Positions 30,958-45,500 of a stretch of 64,000 bases of DNA are shown in pieces. A program made the translations under genes and the position numbers. The notes under the pieces were generated by a model. The model did not search any database. It worked only from the letters and a program-made list of their open reading frames with translations, and was not told where the DNA came from. The number at the start of each line of letters is the position of its first letter. Positions within the stretch are counted from its first letter, which is position 1. The stretch covers positions 1 through 64,000 of the forward strand of contig JAPQWV010001547.1 in NCBI GenBank assembly GCA_027422505.1, given 5' to 3'. The DNA is from Craterostigma plantagineum. Taxonomy: Eukaryota; Streptophyta; Magnoliopsida; Lamiales; Linderniaceae.

Positions 30958-33571
30958 TGTGGCGCCCCGCCATCTACTACTATTATCTTACACTAACTTA
31001 CGTGACTAAATAGAAATATATATTTTACATACGAAATACCGATATAATTTTTCGATTTTACATAGCAAACCATACACTGCTATTTTACAATACAAACATT
31101 ATTCGAAGGTTTTACATACAATACAACCATATTTTACAAACACAGCGTAATTAACATAGCACCCGCCACACAGGTCGCATCCATGTACACACCACCCTCA
31201 AAAGTCACCGGAAGTTCCAGAAGGACCAGCCTCGCCTTTCACAGGTTCACGTACTGTGTTCACTGCGTCTACAACACATAATAACATGGGATGAGCTATA
31301 AAGCTCAGTAAGTGGAAATATGCATGTATGCACGTGTCAACTAGCAAAGGCATCCGCGCCAGTGCTTTCTAATACTCACATACTCATATCATTCTTATTT
31401 CTTCCTCATTTCTTTTTCATTTGTACCTGGGCCCATAGCTAACTTACTACTCGCACCACCATAACATGAGCTCACATCCTTCACAGATAAAAATACGATA
31501 GTCGGCCCACTCTGGCTAGGACAAAACTAGGATTTATCTCCAGTTTTTCCATTCACCAGGTCGCCCCTCTATCTGGCCATCATCATTTTTCATTGCGGTT
31601 GCCTTTCCTGGCACTCTGGCTTACGCCATGTGTCTCGTCCAGGTGACCCTCGTCCGCTACCTAAATAATTTAGGTACATACATTCGACGGTTTTACCCCC
31701 GTCATGGTGCCTTTGTAGAAGTAGCTATACTATGACTCTTCATGAGTCTACATCAAATACTAATGTCTTCAAACATATTTTGTTTTCAAGACGATCACAT
31801 ACTGTGCATACTCATACTTCTAATCCTCACATCATTCATGTATGCACATGCTCATGTCACATAATAATGCAATAAATGTTTACTACGCAAAAGCATATCG
31901 AAACATTTCACTTCATCAATCATCACCACATATTCACATAAAACAAATACATATAACACAAATTATGTGTTGTAGGTGAGATTCCCACTTACTTGACGTC
32001 CGTAGAATACTAGAAACCTGCCTTGGTAATTTCCCTAAGTCCCGACCTTAGACATAAAATATTGGTGTCAGCATACTATTTTAGTTAATTGCTTAAGTAT
32101 GCTAAATCTCTAAGTTAGGAACTTATTTTGGTAATTCTAGTCGGGTTTGAAATTTCTCACATGACCCGTGAAATTCCTAAATTTATTAAGTCTGTTTCGC
32201 AAGTTCTAATTTCTAAAAATGTTCTAATTCGCTAAGTAGAGTTTGCAAATTATTGGACCCGCGAATTGCTTGAATTCGCCAAACGTTGGACTCGTCGTCC
32301 TGGATTCGTGAAGTTCATGTGATTCCCCAACTCAATTCGCAAAGTCTAAAGCCCTTCACCTAATTCGCAAAACATATGTACTCGCCAAGTTCTACTTTGA
32401 TTGCCCACTTTGATTGCCTACTTTGATTGCCCACTTTGATTGCCCACTTTGCTTGCCCACTTTGATTGCCCACTTTGATTGCCCACTTTGATTGCCCACT
32501 TTGCTTGCCCACTTTGATTGCCCACTTTGCTTGCCCACTTTGCTTGCCCACTTTGATTGCCCACTTTGCTTGCCCACTTTGATTGCCCACTTTGCACACT
32601 CAATTTGCAAACTAATCATTTCACACTCTCATTTTGCAAACTCATTCAATTCACGAACACGCAAACACTGTTAATACCCAGAAACTTAAAACTTTCGATT
32701 AAAATCCATTTCTTTCAAGAACACAATGAACATCTTAAAAAACTTCAAAATATATTTAAACCCTTTAAATTAAAAATCTGTATAAAACCTGAGTAAAATC
32801 TAACTTCTCATACTTAGAACATATTAAATCATAACATAAAACTTAAAGATTAAGGTAAGAAATTTATACCCCTTTCCAAGCTTAAGTTCAACCTCTACAG
32901 TTTGAGTTCTCCGTCTTCTCTCTAGATTTTTTTCTTATGATTGAATAAATGACTAATCTTACTTTTCCATTACTGCTTTAGACAACAAAGGACAAAACCC
33001 AACGTTGATATTTACCTAATTCGATAAGCATTGTCTCCCACTTGTCTTTCCTACTTAATTATAATTAATTTATTATTATAATATTTCCCAACTTCTACAC
33101 TTTACACTTCCACACTTTGCACTTCCACACTTTGCACTTCCCAACTTCAAAGGTTCAAAGTTTGCACTTTGCACTTTGCACTTTGCACTTTGCACTTTAC
33201 AACTTCACGCATCCTTATAACTCACAAAGTTTGCACTTCCCAACTTCAAAGGTTCAAAGTTTGCACTTTGCACTTTGCACTTTGCACTTTGCACTTTACA
33301 ACTTCACGCATCCTTATAACTCACAAAGTATACTTCACATACTCAAACACTTCGCAAATCTTTTAACTCGCGAAGGCTACCTCACATATTCATACTTCGC
33401 CACTTAAAATTGGCCCGTGAAAAATCTTATTTCACAATTCACGAATCTTCGTAATTCGCCAACTTCATAAATTTCACATAAGCACATAATATATAAAATA
33501 TGCAGTCATATAATCACTTAATATGCATGCAAATTTATTGGCCGGCTTACTTACGGGACCCGGGTATTACA
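30958..33571 (-). repeat. LTR of element A in unit 2 (apparent single LTR)
   Basis: A 2,614-bp LTR with TG..CA ends. On the right it joins B integrase at ATATCTCGG exactly as in unit 1. On the left there is no ATATC: instead the A leader and primer site (…GCTCTGATAC) come directly before it. It is thus not a clean solo LTR but the 5' LTR of an A copy whose interior is collapsed into the chimeric segment. At the informative sites it mixes left-LTR and right-LTR variants of A. Confidence 0.9.
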
Positions 33572-33581
33572 ATATCTCGGA

Positions 33582-34742
33582 CTAAGTTTCCCTTTCTTCC
33601 CAAAACGCTTCACACCTTTCATAGGCGATATCTTTAAAAAAAACCTGTTCGCCTTCTTCAAACTCCAACGGCCTCCGTCTCTTATCAGTGTAACTTTTCT
33701 GACGAGTCTGGGCGGTTTGCATCCTCTCCCGAATCTTTTCAACAGCTTCGTTCATTTCGCGCACCATCTCGGGACCTAACAACGCCTTCTCGCCTATTTC
33801 ATCCCAGTGAACTGGGGACCGACATTTGCGTCCGTACAAGGCTTCGTACGGCGCCATCCCGATTGTGGCTTGGTAGCTGTTGTTGTATGAAAATTCAATC
33901 AACGGGAGGTATTTGCTCCAGTTCCCTCGGAAATCCAAAACGCATGCTCGCAACATATCTTCGAGCGTCTGAATTGTTCTCTCCGATTGCCCGTCCGTCT
34001 GCGGGTGATAAGCCGTGCTGAAGGACAATTTAGTTCCCATGGCTTTCTGTAAACTCAACCAGAATTGAGACAGAAATCTCGAATCCCGATCCGAGACAAC
34101 CGAAATTGGAATCCCATGGAGTCTTACAATTTCTTGTATATACAGTTCGGCGTACTTCTCCATGGAGTATGTTTGATTAATTGGCAGGAAATGAGCCGAT
34201 TTCGTCAATCTGTCCACGATCACCCAGATTGCATCGTGGCCCTTCATCGTCTTCGGTAATCCTACAACGAAATCCATCGTGATGTGGTCCCACTTCCACT
34301 CAGGAATCATCAAGGGCTGCAACGTTCCCGCCGGTCTTTGATGTTCTGCCTTAATTTGCTGGCACGTCAAGCATCTTTGTACAAAAGCGGTCACGTCTTT
34401 CTTCATTCCCGGCCACCAGAAATTTCTTCGCAAGTCTCGATACATCTTTGTTGCACCGGGATGTATCGAATAGATTGTCTTATGCGCCTCCGTCATTATG
34501 CTTCGTCGGATTTCTTCATCGGGTGGCACATATAAACGACCCCGGAACCGTAAGCTTCCCTCGTCTCGAAATTCAACCTCCGATTGAATACCTTCGTCAT
34601 GTTCCGCTCGGATCTTCAGATATAATTCGTCATCTTTTTGTGTCTCGAGAATTCGGTCCAACAACGTCGGCTTCAAGGTTAACGCTGCCAGTCTCGTTTC
34701 GATCTCCCCGAAATTGATCACTTCAACTTCGAGTTGGCACAA
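33582..34742 (-). pseudogene. Element B copy 2: integrase
   Basis: Identical at protein level to the copy at 12996-14156: HHCC zinc region, DDE core ([40 protein letters not shown]) and the same frame loss after EGEQVFFK. The C-terminus is not recoverable because the A LTR and the chimeric segment follow. Confidence 0.9.
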
Positions 34743-35914
34743 TTCCGCATCACCGATTTACGGCTCAGAGCATCTGCGACTACGTTTGCCTTCCCTGGGT
34801 GATAGTTAATCACGCAGTCGTAATCTTTCACCAACTCGAGCCATCGCCTTTGCCTCATGTTTAACTCCTTCTGCGTGAAGAAGTACTTTAGGCTTTTATG
34901 ATCGGTAAAGATTTCGCATCGTTCCCCGTATAAATAATGTCGCCAGATTTTTAGGGCAAACACCACGGCTGCGAGTTCCAGATCATGCGTGGGGTAGTTC
35001 TTCTCGTACGGTTTCAGTTGTCGGGAGGCATATGCGATTACCTTCCCGTTCTGCATCAACACGCACCCCAAACCATTCTTAGAGGCATCACTGTACACCG
35101 AAAAGCCTTCGGTACCGGAGGGAATCGTAAGAATAGGAGCCGTCGTTAATCGCTTCTTCAACTCCTGGAAGCTTTGCTCACAAGCTTCCGTCCACTTGAA
35201 TGGGACGTTCTTCTTCGTCAGGTTCGTGAGTGTCGAGGCAATGCTGGAAAAATCCTTGATGAACTTTCGATAGTATCCAGCAAGCCCGAGAAAGCTCCTG
35301 ATTTCCGTGGAAGTGGTTGGTCGTGGCCAGTTATTTATTGCTTCTATCTTGCTGGGATCCACTGAAAGTCCGTTTCTGGAACTGATGTGCCCCAAGAAAA
35401 CCACTTGTTCCAACCAGAATTCGCACTTTTTGAACTTGGCGAATAGCTGCTTTTCTCGAAGAATTCGAAGGACCGTCCTCAGATGTTTCTCGTCTTCTCT
35501 CGTCTTTGAGTAAATAAGGATATCGTCAATAAAGACGATTACGAATTGGTCCAGAAATTCTTTGAAGACCCGATTCATCAAATCCATAAAGGCTGCCGGA
35601 GCATTCGTTAGCCCGAAAGGCATGACCAAGAATTCATAATGGCCATACCTCGTGTTGAACGCCGTTTTAGGGATATCAGCCTCACGAATCTTTAACTGAT
35701 GATAGCCAGAACGCAAATCAATCTTTGAGAATACCGTAGCCCCTTTTATCTGATCGAATAAATCATCGATCCTCGGTAATGGGTATTTGTTCTTTATCGC
35801 ATAATCGATACAAAGTCGCATTGATCCGTCTTTCTTCCGCACGAACAATACTGGGGCTCCCTCCCCATGGTGAGAAGCTAGGTTGAATGAAGCCCTTCTG
35901 TAATAGTTCATCAA
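34718..35914 (-). pseudogene. Element B copy 2: reverse transcriptase and RNase H
   Basis: Same 398-residue frame as copy 1, with FIDDILIYS intact, the [13 protein letters not shown] deletion, and the same frameshifts at both ends. Identity to copy 1 is essentially complete, showing that the duplication is much younger than the lesions. Confidence 0.9.
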
Positions 35915-35947
35915 GTTGCTCCTTAAGCTCTCGTAATTCGTTCGGTG

Positions 35948-37740
35948 CTAGTCGATACGGAGCTTTAGAGATCGGGCAGCTCCAGGCATGAGATTGATAG
36001 AGAATTCTATTTCCCGATCCGGGGCTAGTCCCGGAAGGTCATCGGGGAATACGTCGGGATATTCATTTACGATAGGGATATCTTCAAGCTTCGGCTGAGA
36101 TGATTCTTCGGCTTTCACCGCAAAAACGAAGAAAGCTTCGCAGCCCGAATTTACGAGTCGCTGAGCCTTCAGAGCAGATATCCGAGGAATTGGATTACCA
36201 TTTGCATTTCTCGAAAATTCAAATTCCTCTTCGTCGGGCAAGCAGAATTTGACTACTTTCTTCGAGCAGTCGATCATAGCTCCATATCTGGAAAGCCAAT
36301 CCATCCCGAAAATGACATCGTAATCATTCATCGGGATTACGATCAGATCTACATACAAATCTCTTCCCTCAATTCTAACAGGACAATCTTCTACAACTAG
36401 ATTAGTCCGTGTCGGATCTCCGTGAGGTAGAGACACCACGAAATTGCACATAGAACGAGTGGGATGAATTCCCGCTCTAGCCACGAAATTAACCGACACA
36501 AATGAGTGTGTGGCCCCAGAGTCAAATAAAATTGTTGATGGTATATGAAAGATATTCAGTATACCCGTGACCACATTCGGATTGGCCTCCGCCTCCTCGT
36601 TCGTCAATGTGAAGACACGAGCTGGCACCGGCGGTAAGGCCTCCACCTCCTCGTTCGTAAGTGTGAAAACACGAGCTGGCACCGGTGGTGGTCGGACTGA
36701 ATTCTGTGGCTGGTTTTGTGGCGGGTGCGGGAGCAGCTGCTGAGTTCCGGGACAATCTCGAGCGTAATGTCCGGGCTGCCCGCACTGGTAGCAATGCACC
36801 GGTCGTTGTCCGAAACAGACTCCGACATGATTCCTTCCACACTGTGGGCATCGTGGTGCTGGATTTGGTGGCCTCGTATTCGCTCCCTGGTTGAACGTCG
36901 GACGCCAGTTCTGTTGGTTGGGTCGGTTGCCCCTGTTGTTTGGACCGCTTCCAAAGAATGGCCGTTTGGAACTCCCGTCTCCTTGTGAAGCTTCCCTCTT
37001 CCGACTAGACTCCTGGGCCTTCCTCACAACTCCCTCCGCCTGCTCCGCAATCAATGCCCGTTCCGTCGCATGTCGAAACTCTAACTGGCGCACTCCCGCC
37101 ACGCTTAGATCCCGATAAAACTCGGGTTTCAGCCCCCGAAGAAAACGCATCACCTTCAGAGCATTGGTGGCTACGAGGTGAGGTGCAAAGCGAGATAACT
37201 CCTCGAATTTGCGGATGTATTCGGGCACCGACATGCTCCCCTGCTTCAGGTTCATGAACTCATACATTCTCTGCTCCTGGTCGTGAGCAGAGAAGTACTT
37301 GTCGTAGAAGAGCTCCCTGAAGCGTTCCCAAGTCATAGTGCCTGGGTCCTCCAACACCTTGACGGTGTTCCACCAGAATCGCGCATTTCCCCGAAGTAGG
37401 GAAATGGCACACAACGTCTTCTCCTCGTTTGGTACACGACTGTATATGAAGAGGTCTTCAATAGTGCCGATCCAGTCCTCGGCTTCCGCGGGTTAGCGGC
37501 CTCGGAAAAGGTAGGAGGATTAAGTTTGCGGAACCGTTCCCCGATAATCTCCACACGGTCGGGCTGTGGAGATGGACGGTGCTCAGATGAGCTCCGGTGG
37601 TTGATCAGATCATGTATTTGATTCGATTGTTGCTGAATAAGTTCAGTCAATCGATGGATGGTAGAGCGGTCATCCTCTGGTGAAGATTCAGACCCCGCCC
37701 TACGACTCGACTCGCCCACTTCTCTACGTGTTCTCACCAT
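35948..37740 (-). pseudogene. Element B copy 2: gag and protease, with two extra frameshifts
   Basis: It starts MVRTRREVGESS at 37740. It has two one-base losses not seen in copies 1 and 3, both in G runs: near 37492 (GCGGGTTAG for GCGGGGTTAG), which splits gag after TFSEAANP, and near 35977 (ATCGGGCAG for ATCGGGGCAG), which ends the frame in [11 protein letters not shown]. The middle frame (37414-35948) keeps the capsid, the knuckle CYQCGQPGHYARDC, the 18-residue duplication and [10 protein letters not shown]. Confidence 0.9.
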
Positions 37741-37883
37741 TTTCAACCTACTTCTACAATAAATCAATAGACACAAAAATCAATCAAATCAAATCACATA
37801 AAACGTAAAACTTACAGGCGCGGCTGGTTCTCCCAGCTTTTGAGCGGCAGTACATGGACAGTCTACAGAACCTATAACCTAAC

Positions 37884-37895
37884 GCTCTGATACCA
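37884..37895 (-). promoter_or_regulatory. Primer binding site of element B copy 2 (tRNA-iMet)
   Basis: TGGTATCAGAGC on the coding strand, two bases from the LTR start at 37898. Confidence 0.88.
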
Positions 37896-37897
37896 TC

Positions 37898-40030
37898 TGT
37901 AACGACCCGACTTCCTAGATACGTATTTTGGCGGATTTTCGCAGCGTAAGCAGCGGAGAGCCCATTTAATTAAAACTTTTAAAACATAATAGTATAAATA
38001 CGTTCAATGTCTAAATCCATAAGTCCAAACACAAACACATTTTTATTTATTGACTCGAAGCCCAAGAAGTACACGCCCAAATTTAAAAACACAAAACATA
38101 AACTCGTTCCACAGGTCGCGTCCCATGTACTGCGCCGCCCTCAAAAGTCCGTGGAGTCACCGCCATCAGCCGCCTTACCTACACACGTAAACCCTGAGCT
38201 TTTGCCCAGTAGATGAAAATATGCATGAATGCAAATGCTCTCACATCCCAAACCCGGCACCTCACAAATGCACACTCGACATCTCATACGCTAGTTCCTA
38301 TTTCAACTCTCAACTCATAAATGGGGCCCTAGGCTAGACTCGGAATCCACGCATAAAATGTCATATAATGTCATGATAGTACGGCCCCATCTCGGTCTCA
38401 ACCGTAACTATAACCATGACAAGTGGTAACGGCCCCATCTAGGTCTCAACCGCACCTTATTGACAAGCGGCCCCATCTCGGTCTCAACCGCAAGCGCTTC
38501 AGCGAATCGTATCCTGACAACTAACATCGATCACTTTGCCCCACTCATCTACACTACCGTGACCCCACACGATTATAACTCCTCTCGTACCACGTTTATG
38601 CAAATGACATGCAAATAAAATGCAACATATCACCACGCAACATATAAAATGTAATGTATCGGCCCGAGGTATTAGCTCGGCCCGATCTCGAAAATCCTCA
38701 TACACCAAATAATTCGGGCCCGAAGCCCGCGTTCCGATTTTTATCGGCCCGAAATCTTAACCACCAAAAGTCTCCCCGGAATTTCACTAAGAGTTACCAA
38801 AATTTAATCATTTTCACTTTAAGACCCTAATTTCACAATTGGTCCATATTTTAATATATTTTCAAATTCTAACGTCCAATCTCAAAATATCACTTAAGTT
38901 CCCAATTTAAAAATATATTTCTGAATTTTACATTTCAAAACCCCAAAATTTCATAATTTACTTTTTAGGACCCGAAAGTTTTCCTAAGCTTCAGATCTAC
39001 CCGAATCTTTAAAAATTTCAAATCTGCCCCAAAATCTTTATATTTCTTTAAAAATCTACCTTGTTCGGAACTTTACAACACAGACTCCCTGAATTTTGTA
39101 AAATTTCGATTAAGTCCTAAAATTTTAAAAATAACTATTTTATACGGCTGTTTTGCGACAGTTTGGGATTCTCAATGATCACAAAGTAAACGATGTCCGA
39201 TGGACTTGAAATTTTAACCACAGATAAAGAACTTACATAACATGATTCTGTGCAAAGGGATTTCTAGTCCGAGGTCTAGATTGTGAGATATGAATTTTTG
39301 AACCTCTTGGCCGAAATGGATAAATAAAACCCTAGAAAACACTAATCCTCTCCAAGTTTTGTTCTATCCTCTTAACCACAATTCCTCTAACTCTATTCTT
39401 ATGTTTCATAAACCTAAACTTCATAAAGATTAAGGTATTAAGCTGGCCGAATTTTAGCATGTAAGCATCATCACGAAAATCATACAAGAAATTCACGTTT
39501 AGCACATAAACACGTATAAATTCGAAAGAGATCATGCAATCACGTAAAATTCACGGATTTAAAACTTGTTTACGTGCGTAGGTGATCTTCACCTACCTTA
39601 ATCCGTAGAGAGCTACGTAACGGGTTGTGTCGTATGATCCCGACCCGAGAGCTTCGATCCCGAGCTTCCGGAGATTTTTCTCCTCCTCCTCCTTCTCCTT
39701 TCTTTCTTTCTTCTTCTTTTTTTTTCCCTTCTTCTTTCTCCCTTTCTCCCTCTATCTCTCGGCCTCTCCCTTCTTTCTTTCCTTTCACCTTATTTATTTA
39801 TTTTGCCCTCCATGTGTATTAGTTGTTGAATGGTACTTGTTTGTTTCAAAGATACCCTACCCTCACATGCATGGAGGAGGAATATTGAGGATGCCATGTG
39901 GGTTCCTTGTCATCATGAAGGAAACTTCCCACCTACCTTCAATTATTTTCGTCCTCCCCATCTTTTTCTATTTTTTTTTATTTTTTATTTTTATATTTGA
40001 GCTTTAGTTTCTCATTTTTCGGCCCCTTTA
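37898..40030 (-). repeat. 5' LTR of element B copy 2, truncated
   Basis: Same extent and same truncation point as 17309-19440, followed by the same filler and inverted end. The three 23-bp repeats and the CT tract are present. Confidence 0.9.
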
Positions 40031-40087
40031 AAACAAGGCAAAACGGACAAGTTACCATGCTGACAGGAAAACGCCACTGCCATGACA

Positions 40088-40199
40088 TGTATTACCCGTA
40101 AAAAATTTATACGGGATTTTTCAATAATGTTCGAAATAACAAAAATTATTTTCAAACAAGATCAATTTTCTCTTGAATTGGGCCAGAATTACATTCGGC
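40088..40199 (+). repeat. Inverted U3 terminus of LTR B, copy 2
   Basis: Matches 19499-19617, but several bases of short runs are missing (TGTATTACCC for TGTAATACCC; CCAGAATTACATTCGG for CCAAGAATTTACAATTCGGG). Confidence 0.82.
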
Positions 40200-40517
40200 T
40201 CCTTTTCGCTCGGTAGACATCCTAAGGTCCTACAATATGCAAAGAGGTTAGAGCATATAAATGCATGAAACAATGAACAATACTCTATTATAACCCAAAT
40301 AACTAGTACAATAAACGTATTAGTAGACGTTTATCAAGTTGTATGCTCCTTCAACTACGAGACCATTTATTTGCCCCCAAAATTGTTGCAGATATACCAT
40401 CGGAACTGCTGCCGTCACAGTGAGTGCGTGCCAGATGGGATGTTTTTGAGGTATGGAAACAATTGTCTCGTCCGGACATAGAAATGACTTCTGATCCAGC
40501 TGAAAGTAGTGTCCTGT

Positions 40518-42561
40518 TGTAACGACCCTCACTTTTGATGTAAAATGTTAGCAGATTCTCGCAACGAAAACTGCGGAAGACCCACTTAATAAAAAAATTC
40601 CTCGTGAAATATAATATACTACAGCGGAATCTTACATGCGCACACGGTTGATACACGTCATATTTTACATTCACACTCAATTCGAGTGTATTGACACACA
40701 AAACACACTAAAACCGCTCCACAGGTCACATCACGCACCGCCTTGCCCTCAAAAGACCATGGAGCACCGCCACTGCCTCGTTAGTTTTGACAGGTTTCCA
40801 CATCATGCTCGTCAATACCTACAACACGTAGACTGAGCTCCTTGCCCAGTAGATGAAATAATGCATGATGTAATCGTGCACTCAATCATAAACCCGGTAT
40901 CTCACATGTAATGCACGCTCTTTCTTTTCTCATGCTAATCTCCCATTTCACAAATTAGGGCCCTAGGTTAGACTTGACACCTCGCATGCCAGTCACAATA
41001 ACGGTAGCCTACTCTGGAAGTTCACGCCAGGTTGCTTCTTCCGTATAATATATAAAACGGTCGCACCTCGGGAAGCTCTCGCCCGGGTAGACAAAGCGTT
41101 CGCATCTGTCGAGCTGACAGAACGCTCACACCTATCAGCCGTCAGGTGCCATATTGAGTACTAGCCTCGACTCTTCAACGAGTCACCAATCACAGAACCA
41201 TCATCTACTCTACTAATAAGCGTTACCGTCTCCAATACGGTACACACGATATCAGTTCATCACCGACCCACACGGTCTGAACTTCCCTCGTACTAGTCTG
41301 AAGTGAACATGACAAATAAATGCATGATATATGTAGTTTATTTAAATCGCATAAAAATATTCACATATTTCATGTAAAACACGAAAGCATGAAAACACAT
41401 AAAAGAACATATTGTTTACGTATCGTAGGTGAATATTTCACCTACCTGTAGTCCTGATTTTCGTCAGCGATAAATCATTAATACCTTGAACCTCTGAGAA
41501 CACAAAATGATAGTTACATCAGTACAAAACTCACTCTCGGACGACTATAATAAATGACTTTAATTTTCGAAAATATTTACACCCAACGAAAACCTCGCAC
41601 GACCAAAACGCTCAAACGCCTAAATACCGAAACTTTATACTGTATATACTAACCACTTGAATCACAAAAACCCTCATATGATCAAACTAAATTAAACTTA
41701 TGTTAACCCAAACCCAAAAAAAAACTCCTTAGTGCCAAAAATTTTAAGATTACTTCTGAAAGGTTGAAAAGACTTAAATACTTAATATAATCTTAAACCC
41801 CAAAATACACAACATGGAAAACTCCCTTGTGCCAAAAATAATTTCTTAAGAGGTTTAGAACCCTAGTTTATCGAAAACTTCCAAACTTAAACATTTACCT
41901 ACAAATCAATCAAATCCACAAAACTATGCCACATCCTAACCTTCAAATAATTCAACAGTTATTCTATATCGAAACCTTCATATTAGAAATATTATTATAT
42001 AGCCCCACAAAGAATGCTATGATGTCACTTTCTATGCACTAACCACTACAAAAACATTCCCATATTTAATAACTAGACTTATACCATAATAGTTATTTCA
42101 AGAGTAAGTTTTTACCATCTAATCCAACAATCACGTAAGGTTCACAAGAGTAATTCTAATTATATATAAGTCACATAACTTATTTAGGTACAAATATATA
42201 AACACAGACTATTCCTCAAATAGCACATGTGACTTATCGAACACTTTAGAATACCTTACGTCTTAAACCACCGAAAACCTTTCTATACTTAAGATAAATC
42301 GATACCTAAATAGAAGTACACTACCCAACTTTATATATTTCAACTATTTATGAAATACCTGAAAACTACTCTCAATAATTCCAACATACACACGAAAACA
42401 TCACATAAGTTCGCCTCATTAAAACGTATTGACCTCACGTAATCTCGATCGAAAATAGGTTATGAATACTCTAATAATTATGTACCCATAAACCACATAA
42501 ATCTCATATATCATGTAAAACATATCAAATACACATGAGCACAAACATTTTTACGTGTTGT
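40518..42561 (-). repeat. LTR D and AT-rich sequence, copy 2
   Basis: A base-for-base repeat of 19936-21979 at an offset of 20,582. No genes. Confidence 0.75.
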
Positions 42562-45500
42562 AGATGATCAACGAGCACATAAGCATATCTCCTACCACCA
42601 ATGCTATGTACTTCCATCGGACCCATCAAATCCATGTGAATAAGCTGAAAACAATGAGCAGTTTCAAAACGTTGGGCAGCATGTTGGTCAACATTATGGC
42701 TAGCATGCACTTGCTTACCTTCAAACATGACTCACACACAACCTTACCAAACTTTTTTTTTTTTGGGGGAAATGGTCACTAAAATAAAAGGAAAGCAGTA
42801 CATGTGGTTCGCTCAAGGAGCACATACCAACTGGTAACAAGCTACCAGCTCACAAGGACACAACCAAATCCACAGAAACAGCCCTCAAACAACAAGCCAA
42901 AGGAAAGGCGGCAAAGACAGCCAAACACATGCAGAAATCCAAATCTGACCAAGTAAAACCGCAACAAGCGGCGAGCGAGGTCAGGGGTCTCCAGTGTCGT
43001 GGCTAGCTATAGGATCTTGGGTGCTCTTGTTCGTCGCCTCATGGGCAGCCTCGAGGTCAGCAAGAGCCTCAAACATGTTACGATCCGGATGGTGGTACGA
43101 CGTCCCAACGCCTTTGGTGGTGGGGGCATCCGCCGAGCTAGGATGAGTTGGCCGAGTCCTGCGATCGAAGGAATGTTTGGGCCGGCGTTGCTTGCCTTCC
43201 CCATCGAGGCCAGCCATGGTGGCCTCCTTATGAACGACGCCTTTACCCTTGGATTCCATACGACTCCATGCACGCACTTGTGTTGCCACCGTAGTCGGAC
43301 GTGGCAGCGGTTTTGTTAGGCTGCATGGGCGCGGCGACCGTGAGGGCCCTAGCCGAGCTGTTAGGACGCGGGTGGATCTTGGCCGAGCTTTTAGGCGGCT
43401 GTTGCGGCCGGTTTTTGGGGCAAGTCGTGATACTATGGGCCCAGGAGTCACATGACGAGAATTTTTTTGGTCGCCACTCATATTCAACATTAATGGGTAC
43501 GACCCCCGAGGAGCTACCATCCTGAGTTGGAATGTGGATATTGAATCGCTCGACTAAAGGTTCCGTCAGTGTTATTTCAATACAGACCCTAGCATACTCA
43601 AGACGTTCCGCGCGAGCCGTCACTGCATCCGCAAACAAGGGCTTCCGAGCACACTAGCAACGATTCCTAAGCCGGCTTGTGTCCAGTATTCCGTTGGGAT
43701 GTTTCGGAGTCTAACCCAAAGCGGAATAGTCGGATGCTGTTTCTTTTCAAAAGAAAAACCCATATGCCAAGCCTCAAGGAAGATCGGCTGCCCCTGCAAG
43801 AGCCAAGGTCCACCTTCCAAGGCCGCAGCTGGCGCGCCTCCGAGGTAAAACGGAACTTGAAAAATCCATTGATCGTCGATCTTACTTCGACAAGGTTCTC
43901 CAAATAGATCGGACGAAGCGTTCAACATGTGGGAAATACGGGCGCTTCCCAATAAAATACCCGACGAGCGTATGATCCCACCGTGCGGCACCTTGCTGAG
44001 CAACTTCCCACGAAGGCCGGGCAGCGGCGACTCCATCAATGACACTAGGCATCATGTAAGTTAGAGGGATGCGTGGTGAGCTAGCCCTTCCTCGGTTGTT
44101 GTTGACGCCAGACAATATCAGAGAATGAATGTCCCGAACTAAGAATTCCCGGTGGTGGAACCTCCTCAGGAAGCCTAGTGCGCGAATCTGTATTGCCGGC
44201 GCATGAGGGAAAGGTAGCTATTATGGGAGAATCCTTGGAAGAATCGTTAGGCCCATGAATAGTGGATATAACCTCATCCTCGTCATGTGTAGGCCCATTA
44301 AGGGTGGTAGTGGCTTTCTCCACATGTCCAGGCCCAAAAGGGGTATCCGGCCCAACAGTGTTGGGGTAAGTATCCAACACAAATTCAGGGCCCTTTAGAG
44401 GATAATTCTCCACCTCAAGCGCAGGCCCATCAGGAATATTAGCATCAGAATTAGGGTTAGCTTCCACCTCTAGTCTAGGCCCAATATTAGCAATAGGCCC
44501 AATAGGGTTAGGTTCTGTCGTCAGAACCCTAATTCCATCTTCACCATCTTGATCTTCCAATTGCAGGTTACGACTGGTGGCGGTGGTGTGCCCCTCCGCA
44601 TTGGTCTGTGCACGGCCTGAGTAGCATCACGGAGGGGGGCTGTGTGGGAGGTGATACGTCGGCGTCGTTGCGGAATCCACAGTGGTCGAGGCGGGTTAAT
44701 CCTTGGTGATGGCAGAGGGGTCGAGAAAAGCTCATGGGTGAGCGCAGTTCCCTTTGTGGGGGGGGGGGGGGGGGGTTCGGCCAATTTGGCGAACCCGCCG
44801 GCGAGGTTAGGGAATCGAAACGCCTGCTAGTGACGCGGCTAAACAGTCCCTCAAACGAAGGAACATCGAAGAGGCTGTCAAACGCGGGGATGGACTGCCG
44901 AAGCAAGCCATAATCCGGCACCAAGCTGGCAGGGTCCACGTTCGGCATGTCAGAGGTAGCCATAGAAGATGAAGAGGTGAGAAGTCGAAGGGTCACTAAG
45001 AGACGGGGATAGAAGAGACGGGGCTAAGACCCTCCCATCGCCGTTTGAGCCCGGCGATGGAGGGTGGGGGTGCGGCTGGTGTCGAAGTGGCGAGACGGAT
45101 GGTGGTCGCCGGCAGTGAGGGGAGATGGTGATGGAGGGTGACGGATTTTTTAGGTTTTTCGTTAGGGTTTGACAAGAGAGAAACTAGAGAGAGAAATCTC
45201 AACCTTACCAAACTCCTTAAGCTTTGGAATGCCTCTAATTGCGTCGTGTTTGATAAGTTGCTCCAGCGTACGGTAGTTGACATGGCCCAGTTGGTAATGC
45301 CAAAGGATGACATCATCATCGGCCTTAGAGAGTTGGCACACGTCTTCACACCGGATTTTTCACCGACTAGATAGCAGTTGTTACTCGATACCTGCCATAA
45401 CTCGCACGCAATTACTGTTAAATACTTCACAACATTCTTTATTAAATCGTACCTTGAGATCGTCATCGCAAAGCCCGTCTACATGAAGGACATTGCTTAG

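Noticed and set aside
30958..33571. Clean solo LTR of element A in unit 2
   Set aside because: The left side lacks the ATATC TSD copy and carries the A leader and primer site, so it is a 5' LTR next to a collapsed interior.
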